Notes under the pieces: model-generated | What the model was told of the DNA's origin: nothing | Databases searched by the model: none | Seen by the model: the letters and a program-made list of their open reading frames with translations, nothing else | DNA from: Gemmatimonadota bacterium | GTDB taxonomy: Bacteria; Gemmatimonadota; Gemmatimonadetes; Gemmatimonadales; Gemmatimonadaceae | Length of the DNA stretch: 64,000 nt | Assembly: GCA_016704465.1 (NCBI GenBank) | Contig: JADJAD010000014.1 | Span: 62,001 to 126,000, forward strand | Direction: 5' to 3' | Translations under genes and position numbers: made by a program | Shown here: in pieces, positions 28,611 to 36,935 of the stretch | How the letters are laid out: each line of letters opens with the position of its first letter | How positions within the stretch are numbered: the stretch's first letter is position 1

Positions 28611-29344
28611 TCCGGGACGTGTGGATCGTGGCCCGCAAGGAATGGCTGGAGATCTTCGACCAGCTGCTGCGCTTCAAGCGTGGTGGTTGGTCGATCCTGC
28701 TCATCATCGGCTTCCTGGGCGTCATCTCGCCGCTCCAGATGGGGACGAGCTGGCTCACCTCGCCGCTGATGTTCTTTTACTGGCCGCTGCTGACCACGAG
28801 CATGACCTCGACGCTCATTGCCGACGCGATTGCCGGCGAGCGCGAGCGGCATACCCTGGAGACGCTGCTCGCCACGCGCCTGAGCGACACCGCCATCATC
28901 CTGGGAAAGATCCTGGCCGCGGTGATGTACGGCGCCGCCTTCGCGGCCACCAACCTGCTCATCGGCTGGGTGGTGGTGAACCTCAAGTACGGAACGGGGG
29001 AGCTGCTGGGCATCCCGTTGGCGCGCCTCGCCGCCCTGTTCGCCCTGATCGGCGCCGGGTCGTTCTTCATCTCCGGCATCGGGGTCTTCGTCTCGCTGCG
29101 CGCGGCGACCGTTCGCCAGGCCCAGCAGACCTTTGGGGTGATCATCCTGCTCCTGATGATGACCCCCGTGCTGTTCGTCCAGTTCGTCGCCCCCGACCTG
29201 CAGTCCACGTTGTTGGCGCACGCCGCGCGCCTCGGCATCGATACGCTGTCGTTCCGTGTGTCCGGCGGGCTGGGCCTGCTGGCGATGGTCCTCAACCTGG
29301 CGGCAATCCGTCGATTCAAGCGAGGGAAGCTGACGCTGGACTGA
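28607..29344 (+). CDS. ABC-2 type transporter permease
   Basis: 245 residues with six hydrophobic segments, including GGWSILLIIGFLGVISPLQ, AALFALIGAGSFFISGIGVF and VIILLLMMTPVLFVQFVA. The segment DAIAGERERHTLETLLATRL is the hallmark of ABC-2/NatB-type permeases and contacts the ATPase. Coupled to the upstream ATPase by ATGA. The end GLLAMVLNLAAIRRFKRGKL is a final helix with a basic cytosolic tail. Confidence 0.9.
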   Translation: MIRDVWIVARKEWLEIFDQLLRFKRGGWSILLIIGFLGVISPLQMGTSWLTSPLMFFYWPLLTTSMTSTLIADAIAGERERHTLETLLATRLSDTAIILGKILAAVMYGAAFAATNLLIGWVVVNLKYGTGELLGIPLARLAALFALIGAGSFFISGIGVFVSLRAATVRQAQQTFGVIILLLMMTPVLFVQFVAPDLQSTLLAHAARLGIDTLSFRVSGGLGLLAMVLNLAAIRRFKRGKLTLD

Positions 29345-29380
29345 GCCGGACGCGGGGTACTGCCCTCGGGATTTCGCGGG

Positions 29381-29386
29381 TATCTT
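29381..29386 (+). promoter_or_regulatory. -10-like box immediately before the cysteine desulfurase
   Basis: TATCTT ends seven bases before ATG 29394, the spacing expected for a leaderless transcript. No good -35 is visible at 16-18 bases, so the call rests on the hexamer and its position in an otherwise GC-rich 49-base gap. Confidence 0.4.
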
Positions 29387-29393
29387 TGGCACC

Positions 29394-30554
29394 ATGCGAA
29401 CTCCCGTCTATCTCGACCACGCGGCCACCACGCCGGTCCGCCCCGAAGTGCTCGAGGCGATGCTCCCCTTCTTCGGCGCGCGTTTCGGCAACCCGTCGAG
29501 CTCGCACAAGTGGGGTCGTGAAGCGCGCACGGCGCTGGACGAGGCCCGCGAGCGACTGGCACGCTGCCTCGGCGCCAACCCGGACGAGGTCTGCTTCACC
29601 TCGGGCGGGACCGAGGGCGACAACCTGGCCGTGCTCGGCATGTGGCGCGCCCGGCGGGCGACGCGTCGCGCGGTGGTCACGACGCCGATCGAGCACAAGG
29701 CCGTCCTGGCAGCGGTACACGAGGTGGCGCGCGAGGGGGGCGAGCAGCGCCTCGTGGAGGTCGATGCGGCTGGACTCGTGCGTGCCGCGAGCTTCGACGC
29801 GCTGGTGGACGACACCGTCGCGCTGTGCAGCGTCATGTGGGTCAACAACGAGATTGGTGTCGTGCAGGATGTCGCCGCGCTGGCGGAGGTCGCCAAGGCT
29901 CGCGGCGCCGTCTTCCACACCGACGCGGTGCAGGCCTTCGGCAAGATCAACATCGACGCCAGGAGCACTCCCTTCGACTCGCTGACCGTCTCGGGGCACA
30001 AGATTGGCGCCCCCAAGGGGATCGGCGCGACGTACATCCGTCGCGGAACGCCGCTCGAGCCGCTGATGTACGGCGGCTCGCAGGACCAAGGCAGGCGCCC
30101 CGGAACGGAGAACGTGGCCATGGCGGTGGGGCTGGCGCGCGCCGCCGAACTGGCCGTCGCCGAGCGCGAGCACGAGTGGACGAAGCTCGAGACCATGCGC
30201 GATGCCCTCGAGGCCGCGTTGCTCGCTCGCATTCCGGATGCGGTGGTGCACGGTCGCGGCGGGCCGCGCGCGCCGCACATCCTCAACATTTCGGTGCCGG
30301 GCACGGACAGCGAGTCGCTGCTGATGGCGCTCGACCTGCAGGGCGTCGCCTGCTCGTCGGGCTCGGCGTGCCAGACCGGGAGCGTGACGCCGTCGCATGT
30401 CCTGACCGCGTTAGGCGTGCGCTCCGACCTGGGGAGCGCGGCGATCCGCCTGTCGCTGGGGAGCCTGACGTCCGAGGAAGGCATCGCCCGCGTGGCCGAA
30501 CTCTTCCCCGCCCTCATCGACAAGGCGCGCCGGCTGAGTGGCATGGCCGGCTGA
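29394..30554 (+). CDS. Cysteine desulfurase (NifS/IscS type)
   Basis: 386-residue PLP enzyme, cysteine to alanine plus persulfide sulfur. N-terminal VYLDHAATTPVRPEV, PLP lysine in TVSGHKIGAPKGIGA, conserved QDQGRRPGTENVA, and active cysteine in the loop ACSSGSACQTGSVTPSHVL (SSGSAC of the IscS class, not the SufS class). Fifteen bases separate it from mnmA, the tRNA thiouridylase that needs its sulfur, so the pair makes functional sense: IscS-like enzyme feeding tRNA 2-thiolation. No iscU or fdx is adjacent. Confidence 0.93.
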   Translation: MRTPVYLDHAATTPVRPEVLEAMLPFFGARFGNPSSSHKWGREARTALDEARERLARCLGANPDEVCFTSGGTEGDNLAVLGMWRARRATRRAVVTTPIEHKAVLAAVHEVAREGGEQRLVEVDAAGLVRAASFDALVDDTVALCSVMWVNNEIGVVQDVAALAEVAKARGAVFHTDAVQAFGKINIDARSTPFDSLTVSGHKIGAPKGIGATYIRRGTPLEPLMYGGSQDQGRRPGTENVAMAVGLARAAELAVAEREHEWTKLETMRDALEAALLARIPDAVVHGRGGPRAPHILNISVPGTDSESLLMALDLQGVACSSGSACQTGSVTPSHVLTALGVRSDLGSAAIRLSLGSLTSEEGIARVAELFPALIDKARRLSGMAG

Positions 30555-30568
30555 GACCACCGACGCCC

Positions 30569-31711
30569 ATGTCCTCCCGTCCCCGCGTCCTGGTCGCCAT
30601 GTCAGGCGGCGTCGACTCCTCGGTCGCCGCCGCGCTGCTGCATGCCCAGGGGTTTGACGTGGTGGGCGCGACCATGAAGCTGTTCTGCTACGGCGACGAC
30701 GTCCCCGACAAGCCGTGCTGCTCGCTCGACTCGATCAACGATGCGCGCCGGATCTGCGAATCGTTGGGCGTCCCGCACTACGTGCTCAACCTGGAGTCGT
30801 CGTTCGGTCACGACGTGGTGGACAACTTCGTGAGCGAGTACGCCGCCGGGCGCACACCGATTCCCTGCGTGCGGTGCAATACGTTCACCAAGTTCCGTGA
30901 CCTGCTGCGCAAGGCCGACGCCATCGATGCGGCGTACATCGCGACGGGGCACTACGCGCGCGTCGTCAACGGGGAGCTGCACCGCGGGCTCGACCAGGCC
31001 AAGGACCAGACCTACTTCCTGTGGGGGATCGACCGCGCCGTGGTCTCGCGCATGCTCCTCCCGGTCGGGCACCAGACCAAGGCCGAGACGCGCGACGTGG
31101 CGCGTGCGCTCGGGCTGATCGTGGCCGAGAAGGTCGAATCGCAGGACATCTGCTTCGTTCCCGATGGCGACCACACGCGGATCATTCGACAGCGCCTGGG
31201 CGACGATGCCCCCGCGCTGGCGCGCGGCCCGATCGTGCTCGCCGACGGCCGGGTCGTCGGCGAGCACGCCGGGCACGCCCGCTTCACCATTGGGCAGCGG
31301 CGCGGACTGCCTGGGGGCTTCGCCGAGCCGATGTTCGTCGTGGCCATCCGTCCCGAGTCGCGCGCCGTCGTGATCGGTCCGCGCGAGGCGCTGCTGGGGC
31401 GGGGGGTGATCGCCCGCGACATGAACTGGCTCGTCGATCGCCCGGCCGTCGGGGCTGTCGTGCAGGTGCAGGTCCGCCATCGCGCCCCCCCCGCCGCCGC
31501 GGAGATCGTGCGCCTCGACGCGCACGAGATCGAACTCGCCCTCGACGAACCGGTGGCCGCGATCACGCCGGGGCAGTCGCTCGTGCTGTATGACGGGTCG
31601 CGTGTGCTGGGCGGCGGGTTCATCGAGCGGTCCGGGGCAGGACGGCCGCAGTTGCCGGTGCTCGCGGCCGGACGGGCAAGCCTAACGGGCAAGCCTAACG
31701 GGCAAGCCTAA
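30569..31711 (+). CDS. mnmA: tRNA-specific 2-thiouridylase MnmA
   Basis: 380 residues. PP-loop SGGVDSSVAAALL near the N-terminus, catalytic cysteine in TPIPCVRCNTFTKF, persulfide cysteine in ESQDICFVPDGDH, and the C-terminal beta-barrel with FTIGQRRGLPGG. It adds sulfur at U34 of Lys, Glu and Gln tRNAs. The last eleven residues (ASLTGKPNGQA) are encoded by a 13-bp DNA repeat and are not part of the conserved protein, which normally ends near LPVL. Its TAA overlaps the stop of the convergent gene. Confidence 0.93.
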   Translation: MSSRPRVLVAMSGGVDSSVAAALLHAQGFDVVGATMKLFCYGDDVPDKPCCSLDSINDARRICESLGVPHYVLNLESSFGHDVVDNFVSEYAAGRTPIPCVRCNTFTKFRDLLRKADAIDAAYIATGHYARVVNGELHRGLDQAKDQTYFLWGIDRAVVSRMLLPVGHQTKAETRDVARALGLIVAEKVESQDICFVPDGDHTRIIRQRLGDDAPALARGPIVLADGRVVGEHAGHARFTIGQRRGLPGGFAEPMFVVAIRPESRAVVIGPREALLGRGVIARDMNWLVDRPAVGAVVQVQVRHRAPPAAAEIVRLDAHEIELALDEPVAAITPGQSLVLYDGSRVLGGGFIERSGAGRPQLPVLAAGRASLTGKPNGQA

Positions 31712-31713
31712 CG
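31680..31713. repeat. Triple 13-bp repeat of GCCTAACG at a shared stop
   Basis: GCCTAACG occurs at 31680-31687, 31693-31700 and 31706-31713, a 13-base period (unit GCCTAACGGGCAA). The third copy holds the TAA of mnmA (31709-31711) and, on the other strand, the TAG of the glycerophosphodiesterase gene (31710-31708). Because 13 is not a multiple of three, each copy is read in a different frame by mnmA. Confidence 0.9.
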
Positions 31714-32805
31714 CGGCGGCACGGAGCGCCCGAGCGCGCGCACGCCGACGTCGGGAAAGTCGCCGAACATTCCGTCGACGCCGGCCGCGGCAAACGCGCG
31801 CCATTCGGCGGCGGCATCGCCGGCGTACTCCGCCCCGAGATACGGTGCGTCCGATCGCAGCGTCCACACGTGCACGGCCAGCCCTGCCGCATGCGCGTCA
31901 CGCACGAGGGTCGTGGGACGCGCGGGCGCGCCGACCGCGGCCGGCGGGAGGACGAGCGCCTTGTGCACCCCGACCGCGTCGGCGTAGGTGGCGATCTCGC
32001 CGAGCCCGGCCGCCGTCACGAGGTCGCGTGAGCCACGGGGATCGCCGGCGGCCGCAAGGTCTGCTGGCGCCCCCCCCACGTCCACCAGCTGCACCAGGCG
32101 GATCGACGTGCGCGTGCGCAAGCCGCGCAGGTTTCCGGTCTCGAAGGACTGGATGAAGACCGCGTCGTCGCGCCCATGGTAGCCGTGCCGCGCGAGCGTC
32201 GCGAGCAGCGAGTCTTCCAGCGGCAACCCGATGGCGGCGAAGTGCGACGGATGCTTGGTCTCGGGATAGACCCCGATGGTCCGTCCCGTGGCCCGTTCGC
32301 TGGCGCGCACGAGCGTGAGGACCTCGTCCAGCGTCGGCACCTCGAAACGCCCATCGAAGGCGTGCGATCGCGAGGGCAGGCGCTCGTGGGCACGCAGCGT
32401 CTTGAGTTCTGCGAGCGTGAAGTCCTCGGTAAACCATCCGGTGACCTCCTCGCCGTCGATGACCTGCGTTCGGCGCCGCGACGGAAAGCGATCGGCCACG
32501 TCGGTCGTCCCACCGATCTCATTCTCGTGTCGACTCACCAGCACGCGGTCACGCGTCATCACGAGATCGGGCTCGATGTAGTCGGCCCCCATCTCGATCG
32601 CCAGGCTGTACGCCTCTCGCGTGTGCTCCGGGCGATGGCCACTGGCACCGCGGTGGGCAATGATCAGCGGACCGTGGTTCACCTCATCCATGGCAAACTC
32701 TGGAGCGGGGAGAGCGGGCGGCGTGCCTGGTCGGGCGCACGACGCCGCGACGAGCGACAGGAGCGCGCCGAGCACGGGCGGCGACAGGAAGTGGCGCGCA
32801 AACAT
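31708..32805 (-). CDS. Glycerophosphodiester phosphodiesterase lipoprotein
   Basis: 365 residues. Start 32805 gives a lipoprotein signal (LGALLSLVAASCARPG). The GDPD TIM-barrel signature is clear: LIIAHRGASGHRPEHTREAY with the catalytic His-Arg and Glu, then GADYIEPDLVMTRDRVLVSR with the Glu-x-Asp metal ligands and His of SRHENEIGGT. Expected to release glycerol-3-phosphate from phospholipid head groups outside the inner membrane (GlpQ type). Open sequence upstream to 32931 is encoded by a 12-bp repeat (SRVE repeated) and is rejected as leader. Confidence 0.9.
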   Translation of the reverse strand: MFARHFLSPPVLGALLSLVAASCARPGTPPALPAPEFAMDEVNHGPLIIAHRGASGHRPEHTREAYSLAIEMGADYIEPDLVMTRDRVLVSRHENEIGGTTDVADRFPSRRRTQVIDGEEVTGWFTEDFTLAELKTLRAHERLPSRSHAFDGRFEVPTLDEVLTLVRASERATGRTIGVYPETKHPSHFAAIGLPLEDSLLATLARHGYHGRDDAVFIQSFETGNLRGLRTRTSIRLVQLVDVGGAPADLAAAGDPRGSRDLVTAAGLGEIATYADAVGVHKALVLPPAAVGAPARPTTLVRDAHAAGLAVHVWTLRSDAPYLGAEYAGDAAAEWRAFAAAGVDGMFGDFPDVGVRALGRSVPPR

Positions 32806-32863
32806 GGCGAACACGTTACCTGCAGCGCGTCCGATTGTCGACGTGCACTCGTGCAAGGTGGAT

Positions 32864-32911
32864 GACTCGACACGTGACTCGACGCGTGACTCGACGCGTG
32901 ACTCGACGCGT
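32864..32911. repeat. 12-bp tandem repeat between glpQ-like gene and dnaJ
   Basis: Four perfect or near-perfect units of GACTCGACGCGT (first copy has CACGT instead of GCGT at its end), 32864-32911. Each unit contains the palindrome ACGCGT. The array is 59 bases upstream of the lipoprotein gene's ATG and 36 bases past the dnaJ stop. Confidence 0.88.
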
Positions 32912-32946
32912 GACACGGTGCCCCCAGGCATCGGGTCTCCCGGGTG

Positions 32947-34091
32947 CTAGAACTTCATGCCCCCCGCGGCAGCAAACTCGCGCAGCAGCCGTTCCTGCTC
33001 CTCGGAGAGCTTGTCCGGCACGATGATGCTGGTCTCGACTATGAGGTCTCCCGCCTGGTCGTCCTTGCTGATCCCCTGCCCGCGAATGCGGAACCGCTTG
33101 CCGCTCGGCGTGCCGGCTGGAATCCTGATGGACACCCTTGCGCCCGTCGAGCGTGCGCACCGAGATCTTCGTGCCTAACGTCGCCTGGGCGATGTTGAGC
33201 GGGACGGTGGCGAGCAGGTCCTGCCCCTCGCGCTTGTAGAAGCGATCGTCCTGCACCTGCAAGGTGATGACCAGGTCACCCGGCGGTCCGCCGTTGGCGC
33301 CCCGCCCGCCCTGCCCGCGCAGACGGATCTTGGTCCCCGTGTCGGACCCCGCAGGAACGGTGATCAGGACCTTCTTGCGCGTCCGCACCTCGCCGGCACC
33401 GTTGCAGGTCCCACACCGCTCGCTCGGAACCTGTCCTCGCCCCATGCACATCGGGCAGGGACGGTTGACGGCGAAGCCTCCCTGGCCGAACGAGATCGAC
33501 CCGCGCCCACTGCACTCGGGACAACTCCGAAGCGTCGCGCCTGGTGCCGCCCCGGTCCCGGAGCACGTGGCACACTCCTCGTTGACTTCCAACTCGATGG
33601 AGACCTTGCCTCCCACGGCCGCGGTGCGAAACGGAACCTCGAGCGTGGTCTCGACCGATTGTCCCTGCTCGGCTGCGCGCTGTCGCCCGCGTCCGCCCTG
33701 GGCGGCACCGCCGAAGATGCTCCCGAACAGGTCGCCGAGGCCTCCCAATCCACCGACGTCAAAATCCTGGAAGCGGACGTCCTCGGGTCCGGGGCCCGCC
33801 CCCCCCCGCGCGCCGCCGCGTGGAGGGTCGCTGCCGTGTGCCGCCTGTCGGCGGATACCCGGCGAATGCCCCGAGCCGACGCATCTCGTCGTACTGCTTC
33901 CGCTTCTCCTCGTCGCCGATGACCTGATAGGCCTCGGAGATCTCCTTGAAGCGATCGGAGGCCTTCGGGTCGTTGGGATTGGCGTCAGGATAGTACTTCT
34001 TGGCGAGGCGACGATACTGCTTCTTGATGTCGTCGGCCGCTGCGGTCGACGACACGCCCAGCACCGCGTAGTAGTCCTTGGTCGGAGCCAT
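32947..34091 (-). pseudogene. dnaJ: Chaperone DnaJ, frame broken twice (probably assembly errors)
   Basis: Hsp40 co-chaperone of DnaK. J domain: DYYAVLGVSSTAAADDIKKQ with HPD replaced by YPD (KKYYPDANPND), then EDVRFQDFDVGGLGGLGDLF (G/F region), four CxxCxGxG zinc motifs (CATCSGTG, CPECSGRG, CPMCMGRG, CGTCNGAG) and the C-terminal substrate domains. Two extra bases split it: one in the nine-C run at 33799-33807 and one in CCC at 33135-33137. Removing one base at each restores 380 residues, the usual DnaJ length, reading LDGRKVSIRIPAGTPSGKRF across the second site. The YPD for HPD change is real in the sequence and notable, since that His contacts DnaK. It follows grpE by 17 bases. Confidence 0.85.
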
Positions 34092-34108
34092 GGATGCCTA
34101 ACAGCTCC

Positions 34109-34687
34109 TCACCCGTTCCACTGCTTCACGACCACGCGAGCCGGGCGCAGCAGCTGCCCGCGAAAGACGTATCCAGGCTGAAAGACCTGCGCAACGAGGT
34201 GGTCCTCGTCGGGCGACAGGGCGGGAGTGGTCGAGATGGCCTCGTGCACCGCAGGGTCGAAGGGATGATCGACCGGATTCACGAGTTCGAGCCCGTGTCC
34301 CGCCAGCGACTTGAACAACTTCTTCTCGACGAGCACGACGCCATCGACGACGGTCCGGCTGTCGACGGTCGCGGGGTCGAGGCTCGCGAAGCGCATGATG
34401 TCATCGAGCACGTCGATCAGCCCCGACACCAGGTCGCCCTGCGCGCGCCACCCGGCGTCTTGCCGCTCCTTGACCGCACGCTTGCGGAAGTTGTCGTACT
34501 CGGCGGCGAGGCGCAGGTATTTGTCGCGCTGCTCCTCGAGCTGGCGCTGCCAGTCCTCACGGGAGGAGAGCGAGGCCGAATCGCCGCCGGCCGACTGGGG
34601 AGCATGTACCTCGCCGCCCGACGCCGCCGAGTCGTCGGTCATGGCGGGATCCTGTCCGGGATATCCGTTGTCTTCCATATCTCTCAC
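34109..34687 (-). CDS. grpE: Nucleotide exchange factor GrpE
   Basis: 192 residues. Acidic, disordered N-terminus, then a long coiled coil (DWQRQLEEQRDKYLRLAAEY, DNFRKRAVKERQ) and the C-terminal beta domain (PVDHPFDPAVHEAI, GYVFRGQLLRPARVVV), all typical. It resets DnaK by releasing ADP. Starts at GTG 34687 or ATG 34678 are both possible; AGAG precedes the ATG. Co-transcribed with dnaJ; dnaK is not in the window. No CIRCE element was found upstream. Confidence 0.92.
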   Translation of the reverse strand: MRDMEDNGYPGQDPAMTDDSAASGGEVHAPQSAGGDSASLSSREDWQRQLEEQRDKYLRLAAEYDNFRKRAVKERQDAGWRAQGDLVSGLIDVLDDIMRFASLDPATVDSRTVVDGVVLVEKKLFKSLAGHGLELVNPVDHPFDPAVHEAISTTPALSPDEDHLVAQVFQPGYVFRGQLLRPARVVVKQWNG

Positions 34688-34919
34688 GCGTACCGAGTTC
34701 GAGGGGCTGGGGTTTCGACGGCGTTTGTCGAATCGAGACGATCCGGTGAAGGCGTACCGCGGGACGGGCCCGGCTGGATGTGTGCGCGGGCGCTCCGTGC
34801 AATCTCGACACCGGTCCGACGAGGGGCAACGCCCGTGCCTGCGTCGTCCGCCAAATCGGCAGCGAACGGTGCCCGCGACCGATGCTTTGCTGCGCGTCGG
34901 TACGCGTCGTGATGCGTCT
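34688..34919. other. Intergenic region upstream of grpE
   Basis: About 230 bases between the end of cinA and the start of grpE, both on the minus strand. It must hold the grpE-dnaJ promoter. I find no CIRCE inverted repeat, no clear sigma-32 type box and no gene; a GCGTACC sequence occurs twice (near 34686 and 34752) without obvious meaning. Confidence 0.4.
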
Positions 34920-36176
34920 TTACTCGGGCGCGACCAGCGCTCGGCGCATCATGTCCAGTGCCACCTGCGACGCGCGAAACCGGACCTCAGCGCGATCGCC
35001 GATCAGGCGCCCGCCATACGTCCGTACGTCGCCTAGAATGTCGACCGCGATCCAGACGGTCCCCACCGGCTTTTCGGCGGTTCCTCCACCCGGTCCGGCG
35101 ACTCCGGTGATGCCGACGCCGATGTCGGCAGCAAACCGCGTGCGCACGCCGGCGGCCATCTCACGCGCGACCTGCTCGCTGACGGCCCCATCACCCGCCA
35201 GGGTTTCAGCCGCGACGCCGAGCTGCGCTCGCTTGACGTCGTTGTCGTAGGCGATGACGCCGCCAAGCAGTACATCGCTGGCCCCGGGAACGTCGGTGAG
35301 GCGAGCTCCGAGCAGCCCACCCGTGCAGCTCTCGGCGACCGCCAGCCGCAGCGCGCGCGCGCGACAGGCGGCGAGGACGACCTCGGCCAGGTCGATGTGT
35401 CCCTCGGCATAGACGTACTTCCCGACCCGCGCGACGACGATCGCGGCGCCGGCGGCCAGTCGGGCATCGGCGACGTCTGGGGCGGCGCCGCGCACCGTCA
35501 GGCGCAAGTCCACCCCCTCCACGCCGGGGAGATACGCGAGCGACATGCCATCGACCCCCTGGGCGATGTCGCCGAGCAGTTCCGGCAGCTGCGACTCGGC
35601 CACGCCGGTGGCGCGCACCGTGCGTGAACGAATCACCGACCGGGCCTCGCCCAGTCGCTGGCGCACCCGCCGGCGCAACTCGTCCTCGTACAACCCCCGC
35701 ATTTCGCGCGGGACGCCGGGCAGCATGGCGACCCACCGCCCCGCCGCGTCCTCGAGCAGGAGTCCCGGCGCGGTGCCATGTCCGTTGGGGAGCACCTGGG
35801 CCCCAACCGGGATCAAGGCCTGCTGGCGATTGGCTTCGGGGGGATCGCCTGGGCGCCCCCGCTCTCGCCACCGTTGGCAGATGCGGTCCCACGTCTCGGC
35901 ATGGAACTCCATCCGCTGGCCGAAAAAGGCCGCAATCGACGGTTTGGTGAGGTCGTCGGCGGTCGGGCCAAGCCCTCCGGTGGTGATCACGGCGCCGGTG
36001 CGATCCAGGGCGTCTCGCACGGCAGCGGCGATGCGCGTTGCGTCATCTCCCACGGTGGCGCGCTGGACGACGCTTACGCCGTCGGTCGCCAGCTCACGCG
36101 CGAGCCACGCGGCGTTGGTGTCGACCGTGAGCCCGAGGAGGAGTTCATCGCCGATGGTGAGGAGCTCGAGCTGCAC
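34920..36176 (-). CDS. cinA: CinA, nicotinamide-nucleotide amidohydrolase
   Basis: 418 residues, two domains. N-terminal MoCF/COG1058 domain (1-170): LELLTIGDELLLGLTVDTNA, TTGGLGPTADDLT, LPGVPREMRGLYEDEL. C-terminal CinA/PncC domain (about 255-415): LAVAESCTGGLLGARLTDVP and GITGVAGPGGGTAEKPVGTV, the amidase core that deamidates NMN in pyridine nucleotide salvage. GTG start six bases after the pgsA stop, at the end of the long dnaX-led gene run. Confidence 0.93.
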   Translation of the reverse strand: MQLELLTIGDELLLGLTVDTNAAWLARELATDGVSVVQRATVGDDATRIAAAVRDALDRTGAVITTGGLGPTADDLTKPSIAAFFGQRMEFHAETWDRICQRWRERGRPGDPPEANRQQALIPVGAQVLPNGHGTAPGLLLEDAAGRWVAMLPGVPREMRGLYEDELRRRVRQRLGEARSVIRSRTVRATGVAESQLPELLGDIAQGVDGMSLAYLPGVEGVDLRLTVRGAAPDVADARLAAGAAIVVARVGKYVYAEGHIDLAEVVLAACRARALRLAVAESCTGGLLGARLTDVPGASDVLLGGVIAYDNDVKRAQLGVAAETLAGDGAVSEQVAREMAAGVRTRFAADIGVGITGVAGPGGGTAEKPVGTVWIAVDILGDVRTYGGRLIGDRAEVRFRASQVALDMMRRALVAPE

Positions 36177-36182
36177 CGGCGG

Positions 36183-36923
36183 CTAGCGCGCAGCGCCCTG
36201 GCTGCCGCCCGCGCCGACCAGCACGCCGCCATAGCGCTGCAGGTAGAGGCCGAGTGAGTACAGCGTGAGCGCGACGGCGCCGATCATCGCCAGGACGCCC
36301 ACGATGCCGTTGAACATGGCGAAGGCGCTCCACGCCTCGCTGGTCCACCCGTGCTCTGCGGCCGCGGACGAGGCGAAGTACCAGAAGAACGCGGCGCCGA
36401 CCCAGATCCACTGGAAGGTGGTCTTCCACTTGGCCGGGCCGATGGCCGAGATGATCACGCCGCGCTGGGCGGCGACCTGCCGGAAGATCGTCATCAACAG
36501 CTCGCGACCCAGCACGACCGCGATGATCCAGAACGGAAGGCCGATGAGGCCGACCGGGGTCACGAAGGGATAGGCGAGGCGGGCCCCCGCGACCACCGGA
36601 CCGATCGTCGCGCCGGCAGCCCAGGCATCGGCTTCGGGGAGGGACGACCAGAGGGCGACGTCGCGGGTGAGCCAGTACATCGGGACGAGCGTCGCCAGCA
36701 GCAAGAGCTTGTCGGCGAGCGGGTCCAGCAGCTTTCCAAGGTTTGTGACCAGGTTCCGGTCGCGGGCCAGCTTGCCATCGACGTAGTCGGTGACGGCCGC
36801 GACGATAAACAGGATCCAGGCCGTCAATCGCAATTGCCACCCGGCGCTCATCACGAGCGCAGCGATCAGCGGAGTCGCGGCGATGCGGGCGGCTGTGATC
36901 GCGTTCGGGAGGTTCAGGGCCAC
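36183..36923 (-). CDS. pgsA: CDP-diacylglycerol-glycerol-3-phosphate phosphatidyltransferase
   Basis: 246 residues, integral membrane. The CDP-alcohol phosphotransferase motif is complete: DYVDGKLARDRNLVTNLGKL followed by LDPLADKLLL (DxxDGxxAR-x8-GxxxDxxxD). It commits CDP-diacylglycerol to phosphatidylglycerol. Several hydrophobic helices follow; a loop of about 45 residues (YWLTRDVALWSSLPEADAW) is longer than in E. coli PgsA. GTG start; the leader before it is pyrimidine-rich (GCGCCCCTTCCCC). Confidence 0.9.
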   Translation of the reverse strand: MALNLPNAITAARIAATPLIAALVMSAGWQLRLTAWILFIVAAVTDYVDGKLARDRNLVTNLGKLLDPLADKLLLLATLVPMYWLTRDVALWSSLPEADAWAAGATIGPVVAGARLAYPFVTPVGLIGLPFWIIAVVLGRELLMTIFRQVAAQRGVIISAIGPAKWKTTFQWIWVGAAFFWYFASSAAAEHGWTSEAWSAFAMFNGIVGVLAMIGAVALTLYSLGLYLQRYGGVLVGAGGSQGAAR

Positions 36924-36935
36924 GGGGAAGGGGCG

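Noticed and set aside
32816..32946. Extension of the lipoprotein N-terminus to GTG/ATG 32931
   Set aside because: The added residues are four SRVE-like repeats from a 12-bp DNA repeat, upstream of a good lipoprotein signal peptide.
34688..34919. CIRCE-type heat-shock operator expected before grpE
   Set aside because: No TTAGCACTC-N9-GAGTGCTAA or close variant is present.
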